Below are positions 36,783 through 44,686 of a stretch of 64,000 nucleotides of DNA, piece by piece. The translations under genes were made by a program, and so were the position numbers. Origin of the DNA: Ahrensia sp. (GTDB taxonomy: Bacteria; Pseudomonadota; Alphaproteobacteria; Rhizobiales; Rhizobiaceae). The DNA lies in assembly GCA_028817895.1 (NCBI GenBank), contig JAPPOQ010000018.1, positions 1 through 64,000 on the forward strand, read 5' to 3'. Below the pieces are notes generated by a model, which did not search any database, was not told the DNA's origin, and saw nothing but the letters and a program-made list of their open reading frames with translations. The first letter of the stretch is position 1. Each line of letters opens with the position of its first letter.

Positions 36783-38438
36783 TCACACCTGCAGAGAGGT
36801 TAGCTCTTTGAGTTTCTTCGTCAATTTCATATTTTCGTCATAGTCGACCGGGCAGTCGATGATCGACACGCCACCATCATTGATGGCCGTGTGCAGGATG
36901 GATTGCAGATCTTCTGTCTTCTCGACCTTGTAGCCATGCGCGCCAAAACTCTCGGCAAACTGAACGAAATCCGGATTGGTGACGTCGATGTGGCTCTTGC
37001 GACCATAATGGCGCAACTGATGCCATTCGATGAGGCCATACTTGTTGTCGTTGAATATGATCACAGTGATATTCAGCCCAAGCCGCACCGCGGTTTCGAT
37101 CTCCTGATTGTTCATCATGAAGCCGGAATCGCCGCAAACGGCCAGAATGTTGCGCTCAGGATAAACCAGCTTGGCGGCAATCGCGCCTGGCAAAGCGATG
37201 CCCATGGAGGCAAAGCCGTTTGAAATGATGCAGGTGTTGGGTCGCTCTGCCTGGAACATACGCGCCATCCACATCTTGTGTGCGCCCACATCGGATATGA
37301 CGATGTCTTCTGGAGCAAGCACCTGTCGAATATCCCAGATGATCTTCTGGGGCTTTACCGGATGAGCGGTGTCTTCGGAAAACTCGGCGAATTCGGCTCG
37401 AATTTTCTTTGTCAACTCGCGCATTGCCGGGCCGGACTGACGCTGACTGCGCGCGCCGATGCGGCGCATCGTGTCGGTGATATCGCCGATCACACCAGCC
37501 TCAACGATGTAGTGCGTGTCCACCTCGGCCGGCGAGCCATCAATGTGGATGATCTTCTTGTCGCAATTCGGGTTCCAGTAGGAGGGCGGGTATTCCACCA
37601 TGTCATAGCCGACGCAGATGATGACATCGGCCTTCTCAAGCCCAAATGCGACCAGGTCGCGTGCTTTCAGACCCACTGTGCCTATGCTGAGCGGATGAGA
37701 CGACGGTATAGATCCCTTCGCCATGAAGGTCGTGGCAACGGGCGCATTGATCTCTTCGGCAAATGACACCAATTCTTCGGACGCGTTGAAGCGCACGACA
37801 CCGTTGCCCGCTATGATGACCGGGTTTTTCGCCTTATCAATGATCTCCGCCACCTGCCGGCATTTCCCAACGGGTGCACAGGGAGCCTGAGGTTGCTGCA
37901 CGCGCAGAGGCTGCGCATTGTCAACCGGCATGTCTGCGATGTTCTCAGGAAAATCAATAAAGGCGGCGCCCGGCTTCTCAGCTTGCGCAAACTTGAACGC
38001 CTTGCGAACGATCTCAGGCACGATTTCCGGTTCGCGGATTTGAATAGAATATTTCGAGATCGGATCGAACAGATTGACCAGATCGAGCACCTGATGGCTT
38101 TCCTTGTGCATACGGGTCGTGGCGCCCTGCCCGGCTATGGCTACCATGGGTGCGCGATCCATATTGCCGTCAGCAACGCCGGTGACGAGATTGGTGGCGC
38201 CCGGACCAAGCGTTGACATGCAAACCCCCGCCCGCCCGGTCAGACGGCCATAGACATCTGCCATGAAAGCAGCCGCCTGTTCGTGACGCGTTATGATGAA
38301 TTCGATCGGACTATCCAGCAGGGCATCCATAACGGCTATATTTTCCTCGCCCGGAATGCCGAAAATGTATTCCACTCCTTCATGTTCTAGACATTTGACG
38401 AGCAGCTGCGCCGCTGTCATCTGATTTGTCGATGTCAC
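36783..38438 (-). CDS. acetolactate-synthase-like thiamine diphosphate enzyme, large subunit
   Basis: This roughly 551-residue protein has the three ThDP-enzyme domains: N-terminal pyrimidine-binding with the catalytic Glu in TRHEQAAAFMADVYGR, a central domain, and a C-terminal diphosphate-binding domain with GDSGFMMNNQEIETAVRLG ending near Asn-Asp-Asn. It resembles acetolactate synthase, most likely the single-subunit catabolic type because no small subunit is adjacent. It is placed upstream of Fe-ADH, phaE and phaC. Start assignment is uncertain: GTG 38438 has GGAG at 9 nt, ATG 38420 has none clear, and TTG 38456 has GGCGGA. The role next to PHA genes is not established. Confidence 0.85.
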   Translation of the reverse strand: MTSTNQMTAAQLLVKCLEHEGVEYIFGIPGEENIAVMDALLDSPIEFIITRHEQAAAFMADVYGRLTGRAGVCMSTLGPGATNLVTGVADGNMDRAPMVAIAGQGATTRMHKESHQVLDLVNLFDPISKYSIQIREPEIVPEIVRKAFKFAQAEKPGAAFIDFPENIADMPVDNAQPLRVQQPQAPCAPVGKCRQVAEIIDKAKNPVIIAGNGVVRFNASEELVSFAEEINAPVATTFMAKGSIPSSHPLSIGTVGLKARDLVAFGLEKADVIICVGYDMVEYPPSYWNPNCDKKIIHIDGSPAEVDTHYIVEAGVIGDITDTMRRIGARSQRQSGPAMRELTKKIRAEFAEFSEDTAHPVKPQKIIWDIRQVLAPEDIVISDVGAHKMWMARMFQAERPNTCIISNGFASMGIALPGAIAAKLVYPERNILAVCGDSGFMMNNQEIETAVRLGLNITVIIFNDNKYGLIEWHQLRHYGRKSHIDVTNPDFVQFAESFGAHGYKVEKTEDLQSILHTAINDGGVSIIDCPVDYDENMKLTKKLKELTSLQV

Positions 38439-38643
38439 CTGAATTGTCTCCGTCAAAGTTCTGTCCGCCGATACTGGATTGTCTGCGCCAAATTATGTCT
38501 TAGTCGAATGCCCCATATGGATCATGGTTCCACGGGCACCACATTGTTTCACAAGCCTCGCAGGCTTGGAAGGCCACCGGTCTCAGATACCAAGTGGAAG
38601 CATGCGAATCGGGCATCAGCAAGTCCGTGCCGACAGCTGTTTG

Positions 38644-38678
38644 GCAACATTTTTGTTGCAGCGCAACAAAAATGTTGC
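38644..38678. promoter_or_regulatory. 16-bp perfect inverted repeat, probable PhaR operator
   Basis: GCAACATTTTTGTTGC (38644-38659) and its exact reverse complement (38663-38678) flank a 3-nt spacer. Each arm is itself partly palindromic (GCAAC...GTTGC). PhaR of Paracoccus and Rhodobacter binds GC-TTGC-type palindromes in phaP promoters. Here the repeat lies directly over the phasin -35 region, and phaR is encoded 650 bp downstream. Assignment to PhaR is by position and family knowledge. Confidence 0.75.
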
Positions 38679-38703
38679 ATCGCACAATGACCCATGCTAT
38701 CTG
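38675..38703 (+). promoter_or_regulatory. phasin gene promoter
   Basis: TTGCAT (38675-38680) and TATCTG (38698-38703) are separated by exactly 17 nt, with the -35 box overlapping the right arm of the operator. The inferred start is near 38710, and the phasin Shine-Dalgarno AGAGGA lies at 38742-38747. Binding at the repeat would block RNA polymerase. Confidence 0.6.
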
Positions 38704-38755
38704 AGGTGCCAAGCGGCAGCGAATCGTTGCCGGAATCACCGAGAGGATCGAATAA

Positions 38756-39136
38756 ATGACCAAGAAAATGGATATGAATGAAGCCAAGGCGCAGTCGCAG
38801 GAGTTCCTTTCCAAGGGAATTGCCACAAGCGAAAAAGTGGTCGACGGCATGATCGAAGTGAATGCCGCCATGTTTAAGGGCGGCGAGACCATCGTCAAAA
38901 AGATGTATGACAACTATGTCGACAATGTCGCTGCCACATTTGACGGCATGAAAGCACTCAACAAATCCAGCGATATGGGCGAGTTCTTCAAGACCGCGAC
39001 GTCCAATGCTGCTGCAGCAACCGAGCGTGTTTCCGACCAGACCAAAGGCATGGCTGAGCTGTCCTCGAAGGTTCTTCGCGAGACGGCGGAAGTTGGTCGC
39101 AACGCCTTCACCAAATCATTTCAGATGAGTGCATAA
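38756..39136 (+). CDS. phaP: phasin (polyhydroxyalkanoate granule surface protein)
   Basis: This 126-residue, almost fully helical, polar protein is of the Phasin_2 family. It has the pattern typical of granule coat proteins: an amphipathic N-terminal helix (residues about 5-50), alternating Ala/Thr/Lys and a long C-terminal helix without cysteines. It coats polymer granules in the cytoplasm and limits their size. Strong ribosome-binding site AGAGGA 8 nt upstream. It is the first gene after the PhaR-type operator and is followed by a terminator, so it is monocistronic and should be released when PhaR moves to growing granules. Confidence 0.9.
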   Translation: MTKKMDMNEAKAQSQEFLSKGIATSEKVVDGMIEVNAAMFKGGETIVKKMYDNYVDNVAATFDGMKALNKSSDMGEFFKTATSNAAAATERVSDQTKGMAELSSKVLRETAEVGRNAFTKSFQMSA

Positions 39137-39160
39137 GCACCCGGCTCACAGCCGGAAGTA

Positions 39161-39191
39161 AAAAGGGCCGTCTGTTCGGGCGGCCCTTTTT
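39161..39191 (+). terminator. intrinsic terminator after phasin
   Basis: A 10-bp stem, AAAAGGGCCG (39161-39170) and CGGCCCTTTT (39181-39190), with a 10-nt loop runs into a T-tract. It is the same layout as the dctP terminator, ending in the similar string CCCTTTTTCGTTG, so the organism may favour this terminator form. Confidence 0.9.
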
Positions 39192-39296
39192 CGTTGGGAA
39201 GCAACACTGCTATCTGCCCCGCTACATCCCGCATTCCGCTTCACGCAATCTGTCTTCTCCTCGACACAGGCAAAGTTGTTGTCTTGTATCGTTCAC

Positions 39297-39312
39297 TGTG
39301 CTGCAATGCACA
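39297..39312. promoter_or_regulatory. possible second PhaR-binding palindrome before phaR
   Basis: TGTGC-TGCAAT-GCACA (39297-39312) is an interrupted palindrome with a TGC-rich core, similar in style to the phasin operator, located just upstream of the phaR ribosome-binding site. It may mediate autoregulation, as known for PhaR in related bacteria. The match is short. Confidence 0.4.
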
Positions 39313-39327
39313 AAAAGGGGAGCGATC

Positions 39328-39942
39328 TTGGCCAAAAGCACGAGGCATAATACGGGCGCTGAAGAGACCGATGCGGCACTGCCGGTCGTGATCAAGAAGT
39401 ACCCCAATCGCCGACTCTACAACACGGCGACAAGCAGTTACATCGTGCAGAAGGACATCGAGGCAATGGTGCGCGACGGCACCGCCTTCACAGTTGAAGA
39501 CGCCAAGACGGGAGAAGACATTACGCGTTCTATCCTGAACCAGATAATATTTGAGCAGGAAACCAAACCGTCCAATTATCACTTTCCGCTCGAGTTCCAG
39601 AAACAGTTGATCGCAATGTATGGCGATGGCGCCAGCAATCTGGTGCCGAACTATCTGACTGAGTCGCTCAAGCTCTTTGCAAATGAACGCGCAAAAATGA
39701 CCGAATCCATGAACTCTGCCGTGAGTCGAAACACCCAGGCCATGCTTGACTACACCCGGGCACTCGCCAGGCAAAATATGGAGCTGTTTCAACGCTCATG
39801 GGACATGTTTGGAATGATGGCCGGTGCAAGACCATCATCTAAGCCCAGCGATCACGATGACGAGCAAAGCCGCAAGGAGGAATTGGAGGAAATCCAAAAG
39901 ACGATCGCCAAGCTTCAAAAGCGCGTCGAAGAACTCAAATAA
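39328..39942 (+). CDS. phaR: polyhydroxyalkanoate synthesis repressor PhaR
   Basis: This 204-residue protein has the PHB_acc_N domain at about 20-85 (IKKYPNRRLYNTATSSYI and DITRSILNQIIFEQE), then the PHB_acc segment, and a charged C-terminal coiled coil. PhaR binds DNA and also the polymer granule; when polymer appears it leaves the DNA and phasin is made. The start is taken as TTG at 39328, with GGGGAG 5 nt upstream; a GTG at 39298 lies inside the operator-like palindrome and has no site. The next gene begins 15 nt later. Confidence 0.92.
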   Translation: MAKSTRHNTGAEETDAALPVVIKKYPNRRLYNTATSSYIVQKDIEAMVRDGTAFTVEDAKTGEDITRSILNQIIFEQETKPSNYHFPLEFQKQLIAMYGDGASNLVPNYLTESLKLFANERAKMTESMNSAVSRNTQAMLDYTRALARQNMELFQRSWDMFGMMAGARPSSKPSDHDDEQSRKEELEEIQKTIAKLQKRVEELK

Positions 39943-39957
39943 TCGGACCGAGCCTTC

Positions 39958-40854
39958 ATGCCGCATCGCGTTAAGCCGCCAAGCAAGGCGCATTCCAATC
40001 ACTATCATCTTGGGCTCGGTTTTCATGGATTCCATCGCATCCACTATATGGAGTGGGGAAATCCAAAGCAGTTTCCCCATCAGGAAACATTGTTTTGCGT
40101 GCACGGACTGACGCGTAACGCCCGTGACTTCGATTTTTTTGCCGAACGTATGTGTGAGAACTATCGCGTTGTGTGTCCTGATGTCGTGGGGCGGGGAGAC
40201 AGCGACCACATCACCAGCCCGGACGCCTACAATTATTACCAATACAATGCCGACATGAACACGTTGATTGCTCGTCTTAACGTGACCGAAATCAACTGGA
40301 TCGGCACATCAATGGGCGGGATCATCGGCATGGTGCTCGCTTCGGTGTCTCAGTCTCCAATCAAGCGGCTGGTGGTCAACGATATCGGCCCGGAAGTGTC
40401 CCGCGATGCCCAGATGACCATTGCGCAATATATTGGTCGGACCGACGATTTTGATCGCCTTGACGACGTCGCTGCATGGCTTCGCCAGATTTACGCCGAG
40501 TTTGCGCCGATGAGCGATGATGACTGGATGCATATGGCCAAATATTCAAGCCGACGCACACAGGCGGGAAAGTTTCGTCTCAAGGTAGACAGTCGTGTGG
40601 GCGAGGCATTCCGCGATTCCATCTCCTATTTCAATGTGGATATGTGGGAGACTTGGGAGAAGATCGCCTGCCCCGTTCTGGTGTTACGTGGCAAACAGTC
40701 GAGCTTTCTGACGCAAGAAACTGCGCAAAAGATGCAAAGCTGCGGCCCCGAAACAACTCTCGTGGAATTCGACAACACCGGACACACCCCAACCCTGCGC
40801 AATGATGAGCAGGTAAACGTAATCCGTGACTGGTTGGCAGAAACGCGGGCGTGA
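39958..40854 (+). CDS. alpha/beta hydrolase
   Basis: This 298-residue soluble hydrolase has the strand-3 HGLTRN oxyanion region near residue 50, the nucleophile elbow GTSMGG near 123 and the catalytic His in GHTPTLRN near 280. The usual acidic residue position after the sixth strand reads GKQSSFL, so the third catalytic residue is not obvious. Family members include lipases, esterases and C-C hydrolases; being directly behind phaR, a role in intracellular polymer or oligomer breakdown is possible but unproven. Start ATG 39958 follows a weak GGAC-type site. Confidence 0.85.
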   Translation: MPHRVKPPSKAHSNHYHLGLGFHGFHRIHYMEWGNPKQFPHQETLFCVHGLTRNARDFDFFAERMCENYRVVCPDVVGRGDSDHITSPDAYNYYQYNADMNTLIARLNVTEINWIGTSMGGIIGMVLASVSQSPIKRLVVNDIGPEVSRDAQMTIAQYIGRTDDFDRLDDVAAWLRQIYAEFAPMSDDDWMHMAKYSSRRTQAGKFRLKVDSRVGEAFRDSISYFNVDMWETWEKIACPVLVLRGKQSSFLTQETAQKMQSCGPETTLVEFDNTGHTPTLRNDEQVNVIRDWLAETRA

Positions 40855-40872
40855 TAGCCTGAAATCGACCGA

Positions 40873-41904
40873 TCAATGGCGGGCAAGTCGATTGGCCTCG
40901 GCGCGCTTGAGCGTATCCGAGATGACCAGTTGGGCCATTTTGGCATTGTCGAAGACCAGATCAACGAAGAGAACATGCGATCGGCTCAGCAATGCCTGCT
41001 GGGCCGCTCCCATGCGCATGAGGCGCTTTGCGTCCTTTTCCGTGGTCACCAGGGTCAGGCCCTCCCGGTCAGCTTTCGCCATCAGATCACGGCACTCTTC
41101 CTGGGTGAATGGATGATGGTCGTGGAACGAGCGCCTCTCGACAAGCTCGGCTCCCGCTTTGGCAAGACTGGCAAAGAATTTTGTTGGGTCGCCAATCGCT
41201 GCGAAAGCGAGCACCTTTCGACCTGTCCAGCCAACACCATTGCGGCTGACCATGCGCGCGTTGAGAACAGGCTTTGCCGCCTTGGCGGCCTGACGTACGA
41301 TTGCAGTTCCCGCTTCTGACTGACCAATCAGCAGGATTGCCGAGGCATGGGCCAATTGCACTTCAAGCGTTGCCCGAACCGGCCCTGCGGGAATGCAATA
41401 ACCGTTGCCCAGCCCCCGCCCCGCGTCGATGACCGCCAGCGTATAATCTTTGTGCAGGGAGGGATTTTGAAATCCATCATCCATGATGATGAAATCAACC
41501 CCCTCATCGATAAGAAGGCGGGCGCCTGCCGGTCTGTCCGGCGAGACGACGCTGACGGCATATTGAACCAGAATGAGTGCCTCATCCCCTACATCATGCG
41601 CATTGTGCGAGTTCAGATCGACCACTGTCGGTTTTGAAACACTGCCGCCATAACCGCGTGACAGAAAACCGGGGCGCAGCCCCATGTCCCTTGCGAGCTT
41701 GGCCAGCGCGATTGCCGTCGGGGTCTTTCCCGCTCCGCCTGCGATAAAGTTTCCGATGCAAAGCACCGGAACGTCTATATGTGAGCGGGCGGGCAGGTTC
41801 ATGCGCCGTGCCGCAACACTGCCATACAATTTTCCAAACGGAGAAAGCAGAAAGGCTGCCAGCCCGGGTGGTTTGAACCAGAAAGGAGGTGCTTCACTCA
41901 TCAC
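40873..41904 (-). CDS. lpxK: tetraacyldisaccharide 4'-kinase
   Basis: This 343-residue lipid A biosynthesis kinase has a Walker A-type GNFIAGGAGKTPTA at about 53-66, an FIIMDDGFQNPSL segment with the catalytic Asp near 138, and a later HDHHPF motif. It adds the 4' phosphate to the lipid A disaccharide at the inner membrane. It lies 18 nt downstream of waaA in the usual Hyphomicrobiales lipid A cluster. Length is normal. Confidence 0.95.
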   Translation of the reverse strand: MMSEAPPFWFKPPGLAAFLLSPFGKLYGSVAARRMNLPARSHIDVPVLCIGNFIAGGAGKTPTAIALAKLARDMGLRPGFLSRGYGGSVSKPTVVDLNSHNAHDVGDEALILVQYAVSVVSPDRPAGARLLIDEGVDFIIMDDGFQNPSLHKDYTLAVIDAGRGLGNGYCIPAGPVRATLEVQLAHASAILLIGQSEAGTAIVRQAAKAAKPVLNARMVSRNGVGWTGRKVLAFAAIGDPTKFFASLAKAGAELVERRSFHDHHPFTQEECRDLMAKADREGLTLVTTEKDAKRLMRMGAAQQALLSRSHVLFVDLVFDNAKMAQLVISDTLKRAEANRLARH

Positions 41905-41922
41905 ATCGGATCACATGGTGAA

Positions 41923-43254
41923 TCATTGTGAAAGCAGCTTTCCGCCACCATGCCGGGACAGGCCGGCATTCACTCGAAGCGGCATGATGTAGGGATCAAG
42001 CGTTTCAATGGATCGGTCCAACGCTCCCGTCATCGCCGAGACGGTTTCATGGGCAGCGTCGATCATCGCATCACGGTCAACCTTGTTGCGCAGCAGATGA
42101 AGAACATGCCCCGCCAGCATCGCCTCATCCTGCACCAGACGCGCTCCGCCGGACTCAATCAGGGCCTGATAAATGTCACGGAAGTTCTGAACGTAACGGC
42201 CGGACAGTACCGCGGAGCGAGTCATGGCCGGTTCGACCGGGTTCTGCCCACCCTCCGCACGCAGCGATTTTCCCATAAAGGCGATCTGAGACAGGCGCAG
42301 ATAGATCCCCATCTCGCCAATTGTGTTGCCCAGGAAAATATCCGTCTGCGGCTCAATCGGCTCCCGCGAGCTTCGTGTGATAACCTTCAGGCCGCGTCGG
42401 GTCAGCATGTCCGATATTTCGTCGCTGCGATCGGGATGGCGCGGCACAAGAATGGTCAACAGATCGGGTTCGTGCGCCTTGAGCATCTCATGCACCTGCG
42501 CGACCGCTTCTTCTTCACCGGCATGCGTGCTGACCGCAATCCAAGTTGGCCGATCCTGAATCATCGCCTTGAGGGCATCTGTGTGCATGGGATTGCCGTC
42601 TGGGACGCCGACATCGATCTTGAGATTTCCAGCAACGGTGACCCACGGGGCACCAAGGGACCTAAAACGTTCTCCATCAACCTCGGATTGCGCGATCACA
42701 TGGGACAAACGCCCAAAGATAGCGCTCGCAAGCTGCTTTCGCTTGGACCATCGTCGATTGGAACGGTCCGACATGCGGGCATTGACCAAAATCTGCGGTA
42801 CATTGCGGTCCGACAATTCCTGTACGGTCGTGGGCCACAATTCCGACTCTGCGAAGATCGCCAGATCAGGTCGCCAATGGTCGAGAAAACGGCGGACGGC
42901 CTTCTTCATGTCCATGGGAACATATTGGTGGATGACAGACTTGGGCAAACGTTCTTCCGCAATCGTTGCGGAGGTCACTGTTCCGGTGGTGAGAACCAGA
43001 TTGATGCCAAAACTGTCGATGCGCTCGATCAACGGCAGAACGGCCAGCGACTCTCCCACACTGGCCGCATGCATCCACACCATTGGGCCGCTTGGTCGCT
43101 CATGCGCGGCATAGCCGTATCGCTCGGCCCGTCTCGCTCGGTCTTCCTTGCCACGCCTCGCTCTTGAACGCAGAAAAAGGCCGGTGAACGGATAGGCCAC
43201 CGTGCCGAATCCGCGATAAAGCCGCAGGGCGGCGCGGGCCCAGATATCGCTCAC
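41923..43254 (-). CDS. waaA: 3-deoxy-D-manno-octulosonic acid transferase (Kdo transferase)
   Basis: This 443-residue GT-B glycosyltransferase has an N-terminal membrane anchor (about 10-28), the Glycos_transf_N domain with WMHAASVGE near 62 and a C-terminal region with GGQNPVEPA (near 355) typical of WaaA. It attaches Kdo to lipid IVA. The GTG start directly abuts the 312-bp inverted-repeat element at 43255, and no Shine-Dalgarno is present in the preceding 14 nt, so initiation is probably weak or supplied by the element. DUF4170, normally its operon partner, is now 362 bp upstream. Confidence 0.93.
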   Translation of the reverse strand: MSDIWARAALRLYRGFGTVAYPFTGLFLRSRARRGKEDRARRAERYGYAAHERPSGPMVWMHAASVGESLAVLPLIERIDSFGINLVLTTGTVTSATIAEERLPKSVIHQYVPMDMKKAVRRFLDHWRPDLAIFAESELWPTTVQELSDRNVPQILVNARMSDRSNRRWSKRKQLASAIFGRLSHVIAQSEVDGERFRSLGAPWVTVAGNLKIDVGVPDGNPMHTDALKAMIQDRPTWIAVSTHAGEEEAVAQVHEMLKAHEPDLLTILVPRHPDRSDEISDMLTRRGLKVITRSSREPIEPQTDIFLGNTIGEMGIYLRLSQIAFMGKSLRAEGGQNPVEPAMTRSAVLSGRYVQNFRDIYQALIESGGARLVQDEAMLAGHVLHLLRNKVDRDAMIDAAHETVSAMTGALDRSIETLDPYIMPLRVNAGLSRHGGGKLLSQ

Positions 43255-43566
43255 TTAGAGCAATTCTCGCCCAGATTGAATCGTTTGAGCGCAGTGAATT
43301 TGTGGCCTGACAAGGCGCGTGCGACGCCGTGGTGCGGGCACCACAAGTTCGCGCTCAACACAGTCAGGGCGCAAAGAAACTAGTTCAAACGATTGCAGAT
43401 TATTCTTCATTATCATTGCCTTGCATGATTGGCTTGGGTGTCTTTTCCGCTCTGGCGGCGTCGAAATCCTCGCGCGATGCTCGGCATCGCTCTGCGGTGT
43501 TCTCCTTGCCAGATCGAAAAATTCAACCCATCAAACTGCTCCAACCTGGGCGAGACTTGCTCTAGC
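43255..43566. repeat. 312-bp inverted-repeat element (MITE-like)
   Basis: The ends are imperfect inverted repeats: 43255-43280 and the reverse complement of 43541-43566 agree at 22 of 26 positions. Inside, nested inverted repeats are present, for example AATCGTTTGA at 43279-43288 with TCAAACGATT at 43385-43394, and TTTGAGCGC near 43284 with GCGCTCAA near 43351. No open frame with family features is seen. It resembles a RIME-like or MITE-like non-autonomous element in rhizobial genomes. It separates waaA from DUF4170, two genes usually cotranscribed. Confidence 0.65.
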
Positions 43567-43616
43567 ACTCCGATACGATACTGCGAAAAATGCGTCGTCG
43601 ACCGCTACGTGGTCAA

Positions 43617-43853
43617 TCAATCTTTTTCAGGGTCGAGCAATCGATGCAAATGAACGACGAAATATCGCATATGGGCGTTGTCCACGCTGGCCTGAGCTTT
43701 CGCTTTCCAGGCCTTGCGGGCCGATTCATAGTCGGGAAAAACCCCAACGATATCGAGATCGTCAAGATCGCGAAACTCCATACCCTTTAGCGACGTCAGT
43801 TCGCCACCAAAGACCAGATGAAGCAGTTGCTTCTTGCTTTGCGAGTCGGCCAT
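43617..43853 (-). CDS. DUF4170 domain-containing protein
   Basis: This 78-residue polar cytoplasmic protein is recognised as DUF4170, including HLVFGGELTSLKG and VVHLHRLLDPEKD. Its function is unknown; in Hyphomicrobiales it is a constant neighbour of waaA and lpxK, suggesting a role in lipopolysaccharide assembly. It follows the phosphatase gene by 26 nt in the same direction. Confidence 0.88.
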   Translation of the reverse strand: MADSQSKKQLLHLVFGGELTSLKGMEFRDLDDLDIVGVFPDYESARKAWKAKAQASVDNAHMRYFVVHLHRLLDPEKD

Positions 43854-43879
43854 GCCCCAAGTGCCTTTCTGCTCAACTT

Positions 43880-44686
43880 TCAGGCGACCTTATCCATGGC
43901 GAGGCGCGCAAGATCAAGCATTTCGTCGTGACGGCCTTTGGGGCTGGCAACCAGCGTACCGTGCCGAACGTCTCGACGATTATAAGCCAGTTCAGCGCCG
44001 TCCAGCGTGCTCAGCCGTCCCCCCGCCCGCTCTACAATCAGGTCAGCGGCGGCAAGATCCCAGTCCTGTGCGCTGCCGCGCGCGAGAGCAATGTCGACCT
44101 CACCCGTTGCGATCATCGCCAAACGATAGGCGAGCGAGGGCACAAACGGAACGCGATGCATATCCACCTGACCGATTTTTCCAATTGCGGCCTGAAAACT
44201 CCGCGGGCCTGTGACACGGGTTGTCGCGCCTTCGGCACGCAGAGACGCGACAATTGCCTTTCCGTTCAGCTTGGTCTGCCCGTCAGCAGAGGCACAGAAT
44301 GTCTGTTGCAGTGCTGGACATTCAAGGACTCCGGCAACAGGTCGCCCGTCCTCCACAATGGCGATGCTGACGCACCACTGTTTCTGTCCGGCAATGAAAC
44401 CGCGGGTTCCATCAATCGGATCGACAACGAAAGTTCGCCTGGTTTGCAGGCGCTCCAGATCATCCTCACTCTCTTCTGACAACCACCCATAGTCCGGCCG
44501 CGCGGCGCGCAACGTTTCGCGCAAGAAACGGTCGACCGTGAAATCGGCTTCAGAAACGGGAGAGTCGCCCTGCTTCATCCACACCTGCGGGTCTTGGCGA
44601 AACCAGCGCAGGGCGATTGTCCCCGCCTCGACTGCGGCCTCACGCAGAAGATCAAGATCATCTGTGTGATTATCAGCTTCCGGCAA
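43880..44686 (-). CDS. inositol monophosphatase family protein (CysQ-like)
   Basis: This 268-residue metal-dependent phosphatase has the family motif 1 (DPIDGTRGFIAG near residue 93), motif 2 WDLAAADLIVERAGG near 220, and a Glu pair near SEES at about 72. CysQ-type enzymes hydrolyse 3'-phosphoadenosine 5'-phosphate; other members act on inositol phosphates. The TTG start (44686) overlaps the pmbA-like gene by 14 nt and has AAGG 8 nt upstream, so the two genes are probably cotranslated. Substrate is inferred from the family and not fixed. Confidence 0.9.
   Translation of the reverse strand: MPEADNHTDDLDLLREAAVEAGTIALRWFRQDPQVWMKQGDSPVSEADFTVDRFLRETLRAARPDYGWLSEESEDDLERLQTRRTFVVDPIDGTRGFIAGQKQWCVSIAIVEDGRPVAGVLECPALQQTFCASADGQTKLNGKAIVASLRAEGATTRVTGPRSFQAAIGKIGQVDMHRVPFVPSLAYRLAMIATGEVDIALARGSAQDWDLAAADLIVERAGGRLSTLDGAELAYNRRDVRHGTLVASPKGRHDEMLDLARLAMDKVA

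Noticed and set aside
38454-38456. TTG start of the acetolactate-synthase-like gene
   Set aside because: The GTG 18 nt downstream has a better-placed GGAG, though TTG cannot be excluded.
41950-43167. 405-codon plus-strand frame opposite waaA
   Set aside because: Antisense shadow of a well-supported gene.
43319-44479. 386-codon plus-strand frame across the repeat element, DUF4170 and phosphatase genes
   Set aside because: It runs antisense through two supported genes and a repeat; no family features.
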